64,000 nt of DNA from an uncultured Pelagibacteraceae bacterium (GCA_902626725.1 CACOGI010000001.1:62001-126000), one strand, 5' to 3'; positions 45,253 through 54,555 are shown, numbered from the stretch's first letter. The notes: generated by a model not told the origin, from the letters alone. Numbers and translations are program-made.

Positions 45253-45911
45253 TAATTTTTTAATTTCCTGTCTATAATTTTTTTAATTTTTAAAAAACAG
45301 GAACTTTTAGATAACTTTGTTGTGTTAATCAATACCGAATCTTTGGTTTTCTTAAGTGGAGAAACTTTACGATTATAGTCACTTTTATCGCGTATTTTGA
45401 TACTTTTTAGTACTTCGCTGTATTTGATTTTTTTATTTATCTCCTTTAATTCTTTGTATCTTCTAAAAGCTCTTGTTTTAAGACTGGCTGTAATAAAGAA
45501 CTTAAAGTCAGCATCAGGAATAATTTTATAAGTAATGTCCCTTCCATCGAGGCAAGATCCATTGAAATTTCGTGGTGGCTTATATGCACAATTTCTTTGA
45601 AAAGAATATACCATTTTTCGAATATTTTTTTTTTTTGAAATTATTGATGCTTCAGTTCCTACCTTATCTGAAATTAATTTTTTGCTATTAAGATCATTTC
45701 TTTTAAGTTGTTGAATACTTTTTCTTATAAACTTATCATTAAACTTTTTGGGAAATTTAATTTTTAGATAGGCAATTAGCCTATAAATTTTACCTGTATC
45801 CAAGTAATATAAATTATAATGGGCTGATATTTTTTTTGCAAGAGTACCCGCACCAGCAGCAGCAGGGGAATCAATTGCAATCTTAATTATTTTTTTTTTT
45901 TTAACTTTCAT
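45252..45911 (-). CDS. cmk: Cytidylate kinase with altered Walker A
   Basis: A 219-residue kinase that phosphorylates CMP and dCMP. Family features are YLDTGKIYRLIA (substrate), GSCLDGRDITYKIIPDADFKFFITA, RAFRRYKE and RDKSDYNRKVSPLK. The P-loop region reads AIDSPAAAGAGTLAKK (residues 12-27): A21 replaces the Walker lysine seen in the usual GPAGAGKGT or GPAAAGKGT. The codon is GCG, so it is not a simple one-base change. The rest of the enzyme is intact. It overlaps aroA by 4 bp. Confidence 0.9.
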   Translation of the reverse strand: MKVKKKKIIKIAIDSPAAAGAGTLAKKISAHYNLYYLDTGKIYRLIAYLKIKFPKKFNDKFIRKSIQQLKRNDLNSKKLISDKVGTEASIISKKKNIRKMVYSFQRNCAYKPPRNFNGSCLDGRDITYKIIPDADFKFFITASLKTRAFRRYKELKEINKKIKYSEVLKSIKIRDKSDYNRKVSPLKKTKDSVLINTTKLSKSSCFLKIKKIIDRKLKN

Positions 45912-47230
45912 TTTTGAATTTCCCCTAAAATTCTCAAAAAATTTGGGAAAGAAGTATTGATTGAATTTTTGTCATGTATATGCCAATGACCACCAAAAGA
46001 CAAAGCAGCGATAACCGAAGACATAAATACTCTATGATCTTTTAGATAATCTTTAATGATTATCTTTTTTTTAATATTAATTTTTGGATTTCCAAAAATT
46101 TTGATAGAATTATTTGATAGTTTTGTTTTAATACCCATTAAGTTTAATATCTTAGAACCCCATTTTAACCTTGGGCTTTCTTTTTTATTTAGTTCACTTA
46201 AACTTTTAAAAAATGAAACACCATTTGCTTTAGCGGCTACCAAAAAAATTAAAAGAAATTCATCAATTGAACTACTGTTTAAGTTTTCTGGACAATTAAT
46301 TGGTTTTAGACTGTTTGTGCCCTTTACAAAAATATCAGCTATCGTCTCGCCTTTATATTTTCTTTTATTTTTAAAAATAATTTTAGCACCCATCCTTTTT
46401 AATATTATAATTACACCAATCCTTGAAGAATTTATATTGACATTTTTTATTGTCATTGAGGAATTATTTTTTAAACAAGTAAGAACTATAAAAAAAGCAG
46501 CAGAGCTAATATCTGCAGGAATGTTATAATTTAGTGGTTTAATTTTTTTTGCTTTTTTTATTTTTATTATGTCAAAATTTTTTTTTCTTAAGACTGTAAC
46601 AGGAAGATTAAGATATCTGCATAATAATTCTGTATGGTTTCTAGATTTTTTCGCTTTTATAAAAGTAGTGCCGTTAGTTCTTAAGGCAGCAAATATCAAA
46701 CTACTTTTCACTTGAGCAGATCCTTTTTTCTCATAATAATTTATTGGTTTCAAATTCTTAGTCCCCAAAATTCGTAACGGTAGATATTTGTTTTTTGTAA
46801 GTTTAAATTTTGCTCCAAATTTTTCTAAAGGTTTAGAAATTCTTTTAAAATCCCTCTTTGATAAACTTTTGTCGCCTATCAACTTAATATTTTTATCAGA
46901 GTTGACCAAAAGTCCTAAAATTAATCTTCCTAACGTTCCAGAATTTTTTGCATTTATGATAATATTATTTTTATAATTATATCCACTCAAACCTTTTCCA
47001 TGAATTTCACAAGAATTCTTCCTTAGTCTTGTTTTTATTCCTAGTTTTTTAATAGCTTGAATAGAAGCTTTAACATCTTCTGAAACAAGCAAATTTGATG
47101 ATTTTGATTTTCCCTCTGCTAAAGATGCAAAAAGAACCCATCGGATGCTTAGGCTTTTATCCCCACTTACAGTAATAATTTTGTTATTAAAATTCTTGAT
47201 TTTTTTTTTAATTACGAAAATATTTGGCAT
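45908..47230 (-). CDS. aroA: 3-phosphoshikimate 1-carboxyvinyltransferase (EPSP synthase)
   Basis: A 440-residue enzyme joining PEP and shikimate 3-phosphate, the sixth shikimate step. The N-terminal VSGDKSLSIRW contains the substrate lysine and arginine, NAKNSGTLGRLI is the PEP/glyphosate-site glycine region, and AQVKSSLIFAAL, DISSAAFF and KESPRLKWG are also seen. It heads the aroA-cmk-rpsA-ihfB-pyrF-trp-accD-folC operon. The gap to lptB is 5 bp. Confidence 0.94.
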   Translation of the reverse strand: MPNIFVIKKKIKNFNNKIITVSGDKSLSIRWVLFASLAEGKSKSSNLLVSEDVKASIQAIKKLGIKTRLRKNSCEIHGKGLSGYNYKNNIIINAKNSGTLGRLILGLLVNSDKNIKLIGDKSLSKRDFKRISKPLEKFGAKFKLTKNKYLPLRILGTKNLKPINYYEKKGSAQVKSSLIFAALRTNGTTFIKAKKSRNHTELLCRYLNLPVTVLRKKNFDIIKIKKAKKIKPLNYNIPADISSAAFFIVLTCLKNNSSMTIKNVNINSSRIGVIIILKRMGAKIIFKNKRKYKGETIADIFVKGTNSLKPINCPENLNSSSIDEFLLIFLVAAKANGVSFFKSLSELNKKESPRLKWGSKILNLMGIKTKLSNNSIKIFGNPKINIKKKIIIKDYLKDHRVFMSSVIAALSFGGHWHIHDKNSINTSFPNFLRILGEIQK

Positions 47231-47235
47231 TAAGA

Positions 47236-48012
47236 TTAATTAAATTTAAATGAATCACCAAAGTAAGCATTTTTTGCCTTAACATCACTTACTAGTTCAG
47301 CAGGAGTTCCTTTTGCAATTATTTTGCAATTAGATAGAATGATGGCACTATCAACGCATGATAGAAGATCACGAGCTTGATGATCACAAATGCAGATACT
47401 TATTTTTTCTTGAGATTGAAGGTTTACAATGAGTTCTTTTAGCATTTTGATTGTCAATACATCTAGAGCCGCAAATGGCTCATCTAGAAGCAAAACCTTT
47501 GGATTATTTAATAATGCCAAAGCAATTACTAATTTTTTCTTTTGTCCACCTGATAAAAATTTTGCAGGAATATTTATAATGGAGTCAAATTCAAACTTTG
47601 ATATCATTTTTTCTATTGTATTAGTCCTCGTCTTGTTATCTGCGATTTGAATTTCACTAATTGCTCTAAGATTTTGCATTAAAGTAAGATCATGAAAATA
47701 ACCACCATATTGTGGCACATAACCTAATTTAAATGTGGTAGCCCTCTCAGCAATTGGATAATTTAAAACATCTGTATTATCAATTATAATTGAACCAAAA
47801 TTGGGTTTTAAAAGTCCAGTTATTAGATTAAAAATAGTAGATTTTCCAACACCATTTGGACCCAATAGTCCTAAAATTTCACCTTGGTTAAGTTTAAAAC
47901 TTATTGAGTCAAGTATTGGTCTTGTTTTAAAAGAAAAGCTAACTTTTTCTAGTTTGATTATTGGTTTTATATTTTTAAAAGATTTAATTCTAAATTTCTT
48001 AATTATTGCCAT
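47236..48012 (-). CDS. lptB: LPS export ABC transporter ATP-binding protein
   Basis: A 258-residue ABC ATPase that powers lipopolysaccharide extraction from the inner membrane (LptB2FG). Walker A is GPNGVGKST, the signature is LSGGQKKKLV and Walker B is VLLLDEPFAALD. An N-terminal extension of about 18 basic residues precedes the core. It overlaps lptC by 14 bp. Confidence 0.93.
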   Translation of the reverse strand: MAIIKKFRIKSFKNIKPIIKLEKVSFSFKTRPILDSISFKLNQGEILGLLGPNGVGKSTIFNLITGLLKPNFGSIIIDNTDVLNYPIAERATTFKLGYVPQYGGYFHDLTLMQNLRAISEIQIADNKTRTNTIEKMISKFEFDSIINIPAKFLSGGQKKKLVIALALLNNPKVLLLDEPFAALDVLTIKMLKELIVNLQSQEKISICICDHQARDLLSCVDSAIILSNCKIIAKGTPAELVSDVKAKNAYFGDSFKFN

Positions 48013-48577
48013 TCGATTTTTTTTTTATTTGAACTTTATTCTCATTAAAATTAAATATTCTTGAATTTTTTGTTAATAAATCAATTTCTACTTTATCTGC
48101 TTTCATAATAATATCTAAGTTTTTATAAGTTAAATTTTTATATGCTTCAAGTAAATTGTCTTTAAAAAAAATATTCAGATTATCACAATGAATTTCATTC
48201 TCCAAAAACCTCAATCTTATATTATTTTCAAATTTTGTGTCATAATTAACGTTATTGTATTCAGCTTTAAGAGAATTAATATAAATTACACTTTTATCTA
48301 GGAGAATGATTTTTGCTCTTACATCAGACATATAAATTATTTCTGGTTTATCATCGTCAAGAGTACCGGTTTCTGCGTTGATTATATATTTCCTGCCAGC
48401 ACCATCAATTGACTCATATGTTATATTTATTAGCTTATTCTCACTTTTAATATTTTCTTTTTTGATTGTTTGATTTTTCCTTTCAGGTATTTCTTTGAAA
48501 TATTTTTGATAGATAAATAAAAAAAGTAAAAGAATTAATAGTAAAAGTAGTATTTGAATAAAAATTTTTTTTTTCAT
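47999..48577 (-). CDS. lptC: LPS export protein LptC
   Basis: A 192-residue protein with an N-terminal membrane anchor (about residues 5-25, very leucine-rich) and a periplasmic beta-jellyroll of the OstA/LptC type. The family-like YESIDGAGRKYIINAETGTLD and NIRLRFLENEIHCDNLNIFF segments are present. It connects LptB2FG to LptA across the periplasm. It starts 1 bp before kdsD ends. No separate lptA gene lies between lptC and lptB, where relatives have it. Confidence 0.82.
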   Translation of the reverse strand: MKKKIFIQILLLLLILLLFLFIYQKYFKEIPERKNQTIKKENIKSENKLINITYESIDGAGRKYIINAETGTLDDDKPEIIYMSDVRAKIILLDKSVIYINSLKAEYNNVNYDTKFENNIRLRFLENEIHCDNLNIFFKDNLLEAYKNLTYKNLDIIMKADKVEIDLLTKNSRIFNFNENKVQIKKKSNGNN

Positions 48578-49549
48578 TTACTCAATGTTTGCGTCAAGTA
48601 TATGATGTATATGAATTAATCCTGTAGTTTTATTCTTATTTGTATTTTTATAAACACAAAGTGAAGTAATCTTTTTTTCATTCATTATTCTTAAAGCTTT
48701 GATTGCCAATGTGTCAATATTGATATTAATAGGGTTTTTTGTCATCACATTCTTTACAATAGTTTTTTGAAAATCTATATTTTTTTGTCTTAATTTTCTT
48801 ACATTTCCATCTGTAATTATGCCAGTTGTAATTTTATTTTTATCTTGAACAATTACTACTCCAAGTTTTTTTTTCGAAATAATTTTTAAAGCTTCTTTCA
48901 TATTTTTATTTTCATTTATAAATGGAATTTTATTTCCTGAAGTCATTACATCGCCGACCGTTTTAAGTTGTTTTCCTAAATTGCCTCCTGGGTGCAATCT
49001 AGAGAAGTCGTATTTACTAAATTGTTTCTTTTTTAGAGCAGCAATCGCTAAAGCGTCTCCTATAGCTAATTGAATGCTTGTGCTTGATGTAGGAACTATA
49101 CCAAGGCCAGACTCTCTTACTTCTGGGAGTAAAATTTTAATATCCGATGCTTTATAAAGAAAAGAACTTTTTTTCGATACAATACCAATCAATTTTATTT
49201 TATTTCTATTAGCAAATTTAATAATAGGAATTATTTCATCAGACTTGCCAGAGTTGCTAATTAGTATTAGAACATCTTTCTTTGTTATGCTACCAAGATC
49301 TCCGTGTAAGCAATCATTTGCTGATAATGAGAAAGCCGGGCTACCGACAGATGAAAGAGTTGATGCAATTTTTGCTGAGATTAATCCACTTTTACCAACA
49401 CCACATAGAATAATTTTTGACTGACACTCAACTATTGCATTTACAGCTTTTTCAAAATTTTTATTGATGGATTTTTTTAATATTTTTAAAGAATTAATTT
49501 TTAAATCAATTACCTCTGTGGCAATACCTTTTAAAGATTTTTTATTCAT
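48578..49549 (-). CDS. kdsD: Arabinose-5-phosphate isomerase
   Basis: A 323-residue SIS-domain isomerase converting ribulose 5-phosphate to arabinose 5-phosphate for KDO synthesis. The SIS core (CGVGKSGLISAKIASTLSS, LISNSGKSDEI, VPTSSTSIQLAIGDALAIA) is followed by two CBS domains after residue 205 (VGDVMTSGNKIPFI, then VKNVMTKNP). The start could be ATG 49549 or ATG 49564, which overlaps rnd; I give the shorter form. Its neighbours lptC, lptB and kdsB serve the same LPS pathway. Confidence 0.92.
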   Translation of the reverse strand: MNKKSLKGIATEVIDLKINSLKILKKSINKNFEKAVNAIVECQSKIILCGVGKSGLISAKIASTLSSVGSPAFSLSANDCLHGDLGSITKKDVLILISNSGKSDEIIPIIKFANRNKIKLIGIVSKKSSFLYKASDIKILLPEVRESGLGIVPTSSTSIQLAIGDALAIAALKKKQFSKYDFSRLHPGGNLGKQLKTVGDVMTSGNKIPFINENKNMKEALKIISKKKLGVVIVQDKNKITTGIITDGNVRKLRQKNIDFQKTIVKNVMTKNPININIDTLAIKALRIMNEKKITSLCVYKNTNKNKTTGLIHIHHILDANIE

Positions 49550-49551
49550 TT

Positions 49552-50163
49552 TTAGTGAGACCATATATCTTCTTTAAACTGAGCAAGATCTAAATCAACT
49601 CTAGTTTTCAAAAATTTTAGACATTCGTTATAAAGATTTATTCTATTTTCTCTAATAAGGATCTCTTCTAATTTTGTATGGATTTCATGAAGATAAATAA
49701 CATCATTTGCACAATATTTAAGTTGAGCACTATTTAACTCACCTCCGAAATCCGAGTTTTGAAACTGTTTACTTATATCTATATTTTTAAATTCTTTAAT
49801 AAGTGTTTTAAGGGAATGATTATCAGAATATGATCTAGCAAGTTTAGAAGCAATTTTTGTATCTTGAATATTATTTGTATCTATTTTCAAATAATATTTG
49901 ATATGTGCTAAATCTGCTCTACCATAATGAAAAATTTTTTTTATTTTATCATTTTCAAGAATTTTAGTTAAATTTGGTGCCTTATAATTTGATCGATCAA
50001 GTTGAACAATATGTGCGTCGGAATTTCCAGTAGAAATTTGAATTAAACAGAGCGGATCTCTTTTTACATCAAGCCCCATGAACTCACCATCTACAGCTAT
50101 TACATTGCCTAATTCTAAATCATCTGGTAAATCAGTCTTATGAAGCTTAATATCAATATTCAT
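49552..50163 (-). CDS. rnd: Ribonuclease D-like 3'-5' exonuclease
   Basis: A 203-residue DEDD-type exonuclease with VIAVDGEFMGLD (first D and E), IFHYGRADLAHIKYYL, and the LKYCANDVIYLHEIH motif with the last aspartate and tyrosine region. It lacks the HRDC domains of full RNase D, the common short alphaproteobacterial form; it may trim tRNA or other structured RNA 3' ends. It begins the long minus-strand operon, 16 bp from the divergent NDUFA9-like gene. Confidence 0.88.
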   Translation of the reverse strand: MNIDIKLHKTDLPDDLELGNVIAVDGEFMGLDVKRDPLCLIQISTGNSDAHIVQLDRSNYKAPNLTKILENDKIKKIFHYGRADLAHIKYYLKIDTNNIQDTKIASKLARSYSDNHSLKTLIKEFKNIDISKQFQNSDFGGELNSAQLKYCANDVIYLHEIHTKLEEILIRENRINLYNECLKFLKTRVDLDLAQFKEDIWSH

Positions 50164-50179
50164 TTTTAGTTATATATAT

Positions 50180-51136
50180 ATGAAAGCAAAAAATTGTCTA
50201 ATTTTTGGCGGGACAGGTCAAATAGGTCGGAATTTGATTAGAAAGTTGGCTAAAAATAATTATAAAGTTACTGTAATTACCCGCAATGCACACACTAAAG
50301 GAAATTTTATTAAAACCCAAGCCAATGCTGGATATATTGATATTGTTGAAGCAAATCCGTTTGATGAAAAAGAAATTAATCTACTTTTAGCAAAGGCGGA
50401 TATTTGCATTAATTTAATAGGAATTTTGTTTGAAAAGGGTAAAAAAAATTCTTTCAATAATATTCATGCTAATTTTCCCATGATATTAGCAAAATTATGT
50501 CATCAAAATAAAATTAACCAATTTATTCATGTTTCAGCTTTAGGTATTGATAAAGCAGTAGACTCAAAATACGCGATCAGTAAATTGACGGGTGAGAGAA
50601 ATGTATTTCGACATTTTAATAAATCTGTTATTCTTAGACCATCAGTTGTTTATTCTGTAGATGATAATTTTTCTACAACCTTTATGACTCTTTTAAATAG
50701 ACTACCAATTTTTCCTTTATATTATAATGGGAACACAAGATTTTCCCCTATTCATTGTTCTGATATGACAGATATTATTTATAATATAATTAACAATAAT
50801 ATTAATTCAAAAATAATAGAGTGCGTTGGGCCTGAAATTCTTTCTTTTAGAGAAATATTGACTATCCTACTAAATTCTATTGGTAAAAAAAGGTTTTTTC
50901 TACCATTTCCACTTTTTGTAGCAAAAATAACTGCTAAAATATTTGAACTTATGCCTAATCCATTATTAACCACTGATCAACTAACACTTCTCAAGTATGA
51001 TAATGTTATTTCAAAAAATTATGCTACAAATTCAAGCATAGGTGTTCCGGCAAAAAAATTTTTTAAGATAGAAGTTGAAAAGTACAGTTATATGTGGAGA
51101 GAAGGTGGTCAATTCTCAAAAAAAACCAACTTATAA
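50180..51136 (+). CDS. NDUFA9-like NAD-dependent epimerase family protein
   Basis: A 318-residue atypical short-chain dehydrogenase with IFGGTGQIGRNLI as the nucleotide-binding motif and a SALGIDKAVDSKYAISKLTGE segment with the YxxxK pair. It matches the bacterial relatives of NDUFA9, the accessory subunit of respiratory complex I. These are common in Alphaproteobacteria; they may also act on sugar nucleotides or quinone-related substrates. Its end is only 7 bp from convergent gcrA. Confidence 0.78.
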   Translation: MKAKNCLIFGGTGQIGRNLIRKLAKNNYKVTVITRNAHTKGNFIKTQANAGYIDIVEANPFDEKEINLLLAKADICINLIGILFEKGKKNSFNNIHANFPMILAKLCHQNKINQFIHVSALGIDKAVDSKYAISKLTGERNVFRHFNKSVILRPSVVYSVDDNFSTTFMTLLNRLPIFPLYYNGNTRFSPIHCSDMTDIIYNIINNNINSKIIECVGPEILSFREILTILLNSIGKKRFFLPFPLFVAKITAKIFELMPNPLLTTDQLTLLKYDNVISKNYATNSSIGVPAKKFFKIEVEKYSYMWREGGQFSKKTNL

Positions 51137-51143
51137 ATAAAAT

Positions 51144-51638
51144 TTAAGCAGATTTAATTTTTTTTTCTATAAATTCTGGCACATCTTCTTTTTCAGTATG
51201 GTCATCTTTTTTGCCTTTTGGTTGATATGCATATAAGAGATGTAATTTGCAATACGAAAAATCTTTGAGTGATGAACGTCCACAAAAGTAAAAATTTTTT
51301 TCATCAGGATGCCCAATCGGCCATTTGCATGAGTTTTCATCAAGTTCCTCAAGTTGTTTTGGATTTTCAGGTTCAAAATCTTTTTCAATAATTAAAGATT
51401 TAAAACGACTTCTTCTTCCTCTTTTTTGTTTTTCATTATGATTTAATTCTGAGCTGTCACCAATTTTTTTAAAATTGTGAGGTCTATTCTTAATTTTTGC
51501 AGATAAATTTAATCTATGCGCCTTACCAATTACAGCATTTCTGCTAATTCCACCAATTATTTCAGCGATTTGACTTGCTGTCTTTCCCTTACCCCATAAT
51601 TCCTTAAGCTTATTTACTTTTTCATCAGTCCAGCTCAT
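51144..51638 (-). CDS. gcrA: Cell-cycle regulator GcrA
   Basis: A 164-residue GcrA-family protein. The N-terminal DNA-binding part MSWTDEKVNKLKELWGKG... with IGGISRNAVIGKAHRLNL is diagnostic. The C-terminal part has the family's cysteine pattern CKWPIGHPDEKNFYFCGR and YCKLHLLYAYQPK. GcrA works with sigma-70 at promoters, in Caulobacter at GANTC sites methylated by CcrM, to time cell-cycle transcription. ccrM is not in the window. Confidence 0.93.
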   Translation of the reverse strand: MSWTDEKVNKLKELWGKGKTASQIAEIIGGISRNAVIGKAHRLNLSAKIKNRPHNFKKIGDSSELNHNEKQKRGRRSRFKSLIIEKDFEPENPKQLEELDENSCKWPIGHPDEKNFYFCGRSSLKDFSYCKLHLLYAYQPKGKKDDHTEKEDVPEFIEKKIKSA

Positions 51639-51815
51639 AAATATCTACATTATGTGTTAAATTATTTTATAAACACAATATACTGTTATAAATTTTAAAT
51701 AAACAAGTAATTATTGATACTTATCAACAAGAATAGATGGATAAAGTTATTATCTTTTCAATCCTAACTTGTATTTAATAATTTAATAAATAGAAGTTTT
51801 AATTATTTTAAAATT
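51639..51815. promoter_or_regulatory. Divergent gcrA/argD control region
   Basis: A 177-bp gap between divergent gcrA and argD, one of the longest gaps in the window and extremely A+T-rich. It holds TTATCAACA (51721-51729) and, on the other strand, TTATCCATC (51744 to 51736), both one or two bases from the DnaA-box pattern TTATNCACA. Two promoters are expected here. No RNA gene is visible. Confidence 0.4.
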
Positions 51816-52982
51816 ATGAGTTATTTGGCAAAAAATTATAATAGAAAAAAAATTTCTTTTGAAAGAGGCAAAGGCAGTTATCTTTATTCTGTTAGTGGTA
51901 ATAAATATTTAGATTTTATACAAGGCATAGCAGTTAATTCATTAGGACACGCTCATCCCAAGCTAAATAAAACAATAAATCAACAATCAAAAAAGCTTTG
52001 GCATGTTTCAAATGCATTTATAATTCCCGAAGGTGAGATTTTAGCAAAAAAATTAGTAAAAAATACTTTTGCAGATTTTGTACTTTTTCAAAATAGTGGA
52101 ACAGAAGCGACTGAGGCTGCAATTAAAGTAGCTAGAAGATATTTTTTCTCGATAGGAAAAACAAAAAAAAATAGAATAATTTGTATAAAAAATTCGTTTC
52201 ATGGAAGAACTTTAGCTGCAATTCACGCGAGTGGTTCAAAAAAAATGACAGAAGGATTTGGCCCTAAAATTGGTGGTTTTGACCATTTTAAATTTGGAGA
52301 TCATAAAAGATTAAAGAAATTAATTACAAAGAACACTGCAGCAATTATGGTTGAGACTATTATGGGAGAAGGTGGAATTAAAACAATACCTGATTGGTGT
52401 TTAAAAGGATTAAGAAAATTATGTGATAAAAAAAAAATATTATTGATACTTGATGAAGTTCAATGTGGTATTGGAAGAACAGGAGACTTTTTTGCTTTTG
52501 AAAGATCTAAAGTAAAACCAGATATAGTGCCTATAGCCAAGGGTATTGGAGGTGGTTTTCCAATTGGTGCGGTTTTAATGAACAAAAAAGTAGCGTCAGG
52601 TATGACCGCAGGGTCTCATGGTTCAACTTTTGGAGGAAATCCGCTTGCGATGAAAGTTGGAAGTACAGTTATAGATATAATAGCAAAAAAAAACTTTTTA
52701 AAAAACGTCAAAAAAAATTCTCAATATTTTCACAAAAAGCTAAATCAACTTAAAAAAGATTTTCCAGAGATTATTAAAGAAATAAGAGGAAGAGGTTTTT
52801 TAATTGGTTTGCAATTATATAAAGATCAAACAGATTTTATAAAAAAACTTATGGATAATAAATTGCTTACGATTAAAGCTGCTGAAAACGTAATAAGAAT
52901 TTTACCACCACTTAATGTAAAAAAAAGTGAGATCGATCATGCATTAAAGATAATCAAAAAAGTTTGCCAAGAATATTCTTAA
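51816..52982 (+). CDS. argD: Acetylornithine aminotransferase
   Basis: A 388-residue class III PLP aminotransferase forming N-acetylornithine. FQNSGTEATEAAIKVAR, SFHGRTLAAI, LDEVQCGIGRTG and PIAKGIGGGFPIGAV (PLP lysine in IAKG) are the family motifs. The gene overlaps argF by one base in a TAATG junction, so argD and argF are coupled. It can probably also serve as succinyl-DAP aminotransferase, because no separate dapC is near (inference). Confidence 0.93.
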   Translation: MSYLAKNYNRKKISFERGKGSYLYSVSGNKYLDFIQGIAVNSLGHAHPKLNKTINQQSKKLWHVSNAFIIPEGEILAKKLVKNTFADFVLFQNSGTEATEAAIKVARRYFFSIGKTKKNRIICIKNSFHGRTLAAIHASGSKKMTEGFGPKIGGFDHFKFGDHKRLKKLITKNTAAIMVETIMGEGGIKTIPDWCLKGLRKLCDKKKILLILDEVQCGIGRTGDFFAFERSKVKPDIVPIAKGIGGGFPIGAVLMNKKVASGMTAGSHGSTFGGNPLAMKVGSTVIDIIAKKNFLKNVKKNSQYFHKKLNQLKKDFPEIIKEIRGRGFLIGLQLYKDQTDFIKKLMDNKLLTIKAAENVIRILPPLNVKKSEIDHALKIIKKVCQEYS

Positions 52983-53911
52983 TGAGACATTTTATAAATA
53001 TCAAAGACATACCATCAAAAGATTTAAGAAAAATTTTATCAGATGCAAAAAAAAGAAAAAAGCTTAGAAAAAATCTTAATAATTTAGAAGTAGATAAAAA
53101 CCCACCTCTAAGAGGAAAGCTTTTGATTCAAATGTTTGAAAAATCCAGTCTGAGAACAAGATTAAGTTTTTATCTTGCAATAAAACAACTTGGAGGCAGC
53201 ACTTTAACACTCAGACCTGATGAGCTGCATTTATCTAAAGGAGCCGAAAGTATTGAGGATACAGCAAAAATATTGTCTAATTTTGGAAATGCTTTCATGT
53301 TAAGAACAGATGATGATAAAAAATTAGAAGAATTTAAAAAATATTTATCGATACCAATTATTAATGGTTTAAGCCCGACTTCACATCCAACACAAATTCT
53401 ATCAGACATTTTTACAATAGAAGAGATTAAAAAAAAACCGATATCAAAATTGAAAATTTCTTGGATTGGTGACTCAAACAATGTATTAAATTCATTAATT
53501 GCCGCATCAATTAAGTTTTCATTTGAATTAAAAGTTGGTAGTCCAAAAAAATATTTACCAAATAGAAAAATTTTGAATTATATCAAAGGTAATAAAAATA
53601 AGATTTCTTTTTATGTTGATCCTAAAAAAGCAGCTAAGGACGTTGATGTTATCTTTTCTGATAAGGTAATTTCAATGAATGATAGGGTTAATAAAAAGAA
53701 AAAACTAAGTCATTTCAAAAAATTTAGAATTGATGAAAAATTAATGAGTTTTGCAAAAAAAGATTGTATTTTTCTACATTGTTTACCAAGAGGAAAAGAA
53801 GTCGATGAAAAAGTTTTTTTAAGTAAAAAGTCGAAAGTATGGCAACAAGCTCTGAATAGAGTGCATGTTCAAAAATCTATACTACTTTATTGTTTTGGGA
53901 AATTAAGGTAA
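52982..53911 (+). CDS. argF: Ornithine carbamoyltransferase
   Basis: A 309-residue enzyme that makes citrulline from ornithine and carbamoyl phosphate. It has the carbamoyl-phosphate motif FEKSSLRTRLSFYLA, GLSPTSHPTQILSD, ISWIGDSNNVLNSL and the ornithine-loop FLHCLPRGKEVDEKV (the usual HCLP). I start at ATG 52982 (MRHFINIKDI), directly at the argD stop, not the in-frame ATG 18 bp earlier. Its 3' end overlaps the convergent cytochrome gene by 9 bp. Confidence 0.95.
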   Translation: MRHFINIKDIPSKDLRKILSDAKKRKKLRKNLNNLEVDKNPPLRGKLLIQMFEKSSLRTRLSFYLAIKQLGGSTLTLRPDELHLSKGAESIEDTAKILSNFGNAFMLRTDDDKKLEEFKKYLSIPIINGLSPTSHPTQILSDIFTIEEIKKKPISKLKISWIGDSNNVLNSLIAASIKFSFELKVGSPKKYLPNRKILNYIKGNKNKISFYVDPKKAAKDVDVIFSDKVISMNDRVNKKKKLSHFKKFRIDEKLMSFAKKDCIFLHCLPRGKEVDEKVFLSKKSKVWQQALNRVHVQKSILLYCFGKLR

Positions 53912-54445
53912 TGGAAGAGGATTATCTGAACTTTGATTCAAATATAAAATTACGGAAGCTCTATCTTTTTCTTTTCTTAATCCAGCAAAAGCCATCTTTG
54001 TGCCTTTAATCCATTTTGCTGGTTTAATTAAATAACCATTCAATTCTTCAAAGGTCCATTTTTTTCCATATTCAGAAAGAGCCTTTGAATATTTGTAATC
54101 ATTTATTGCTCCAGTTTCTCTTCCCACAACATTATATAATGCTGGGCCAATATTATTTTTTCCACCTTTTACAATCGAGTGACAAGCTGCACACTTTTTG
54201 AAAACTTTTTCTCCAGTTGCTAAATCTCCTAAAGCCATTAAAGCAGCTATATCAACTTTTTCTGCAGTTACTTCGGAGGTTGATTGAGTATTTACGGCCA
54301 CTGCTTGCTCAACTTCTACAACATAACCTGGTGTTTTTGGCTTTTCTACATAAAATATTATATCAGAGAGCTTTCCAATACCAATCACAAGAAGCGCCAC
54401 CATTAGCACGGCAGCTATTATTTTATTAATTTCAAAAGAATCCAT
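53903..54445 (-). CDS. Membrane-anchored cytochrome c (CycM-like)
   Basis: A 180-residue class I cytochrome c. An uncleaved N-terminal anchor (residues 8-30) is followed by a linker rich in V, A, E and T, then the c-type heme site CAACH at 85-89 and an axial methionine in KGTKMAFAG. Such proteins pass electrons from the bc1 complex to terminal oxidase. In other Alphaproteobacteria it also lies beside kdsB-pheA, which here are divergent from it by 110 bp. Confidence 0.9.
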   Translation of the reverse strand: MDSFEINKIIAAVLMVALLVIGIGKLSDIIFYVEKPKTPGYVVEVEQAVAVNTQSTSEVTAEKVDIAALMALGDLATGEKVFKKCAACHSIVKGGKNNIGPALYNVVGRETGAINDYKYSKALSEYGKKWTFEELNGYLIKPAKWIKGTKMAFAGLRKEKDRASVILYLNQSSDNPLPLP

Positions 54446-54555
54446 TTTATATAAAATTATTTTGAACGTATAACACTATAAACATAAAATTGCTTACATA
54501 TTTTAATGTACAATTTTGCCTCTGTTTATATTGTAATGATAAATAAAAAAGACCA

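Noticed and set aside
46056-46529. Long plus-strand frame (157 codons) opposite aroA
   Set aside because: It lies fully inside a well-conserved aroA, is hydrophobic and isoleucine/phenylalanine-rich as expected of antisense A+T-rich DNA, and has no ribosome-binding site or family features.
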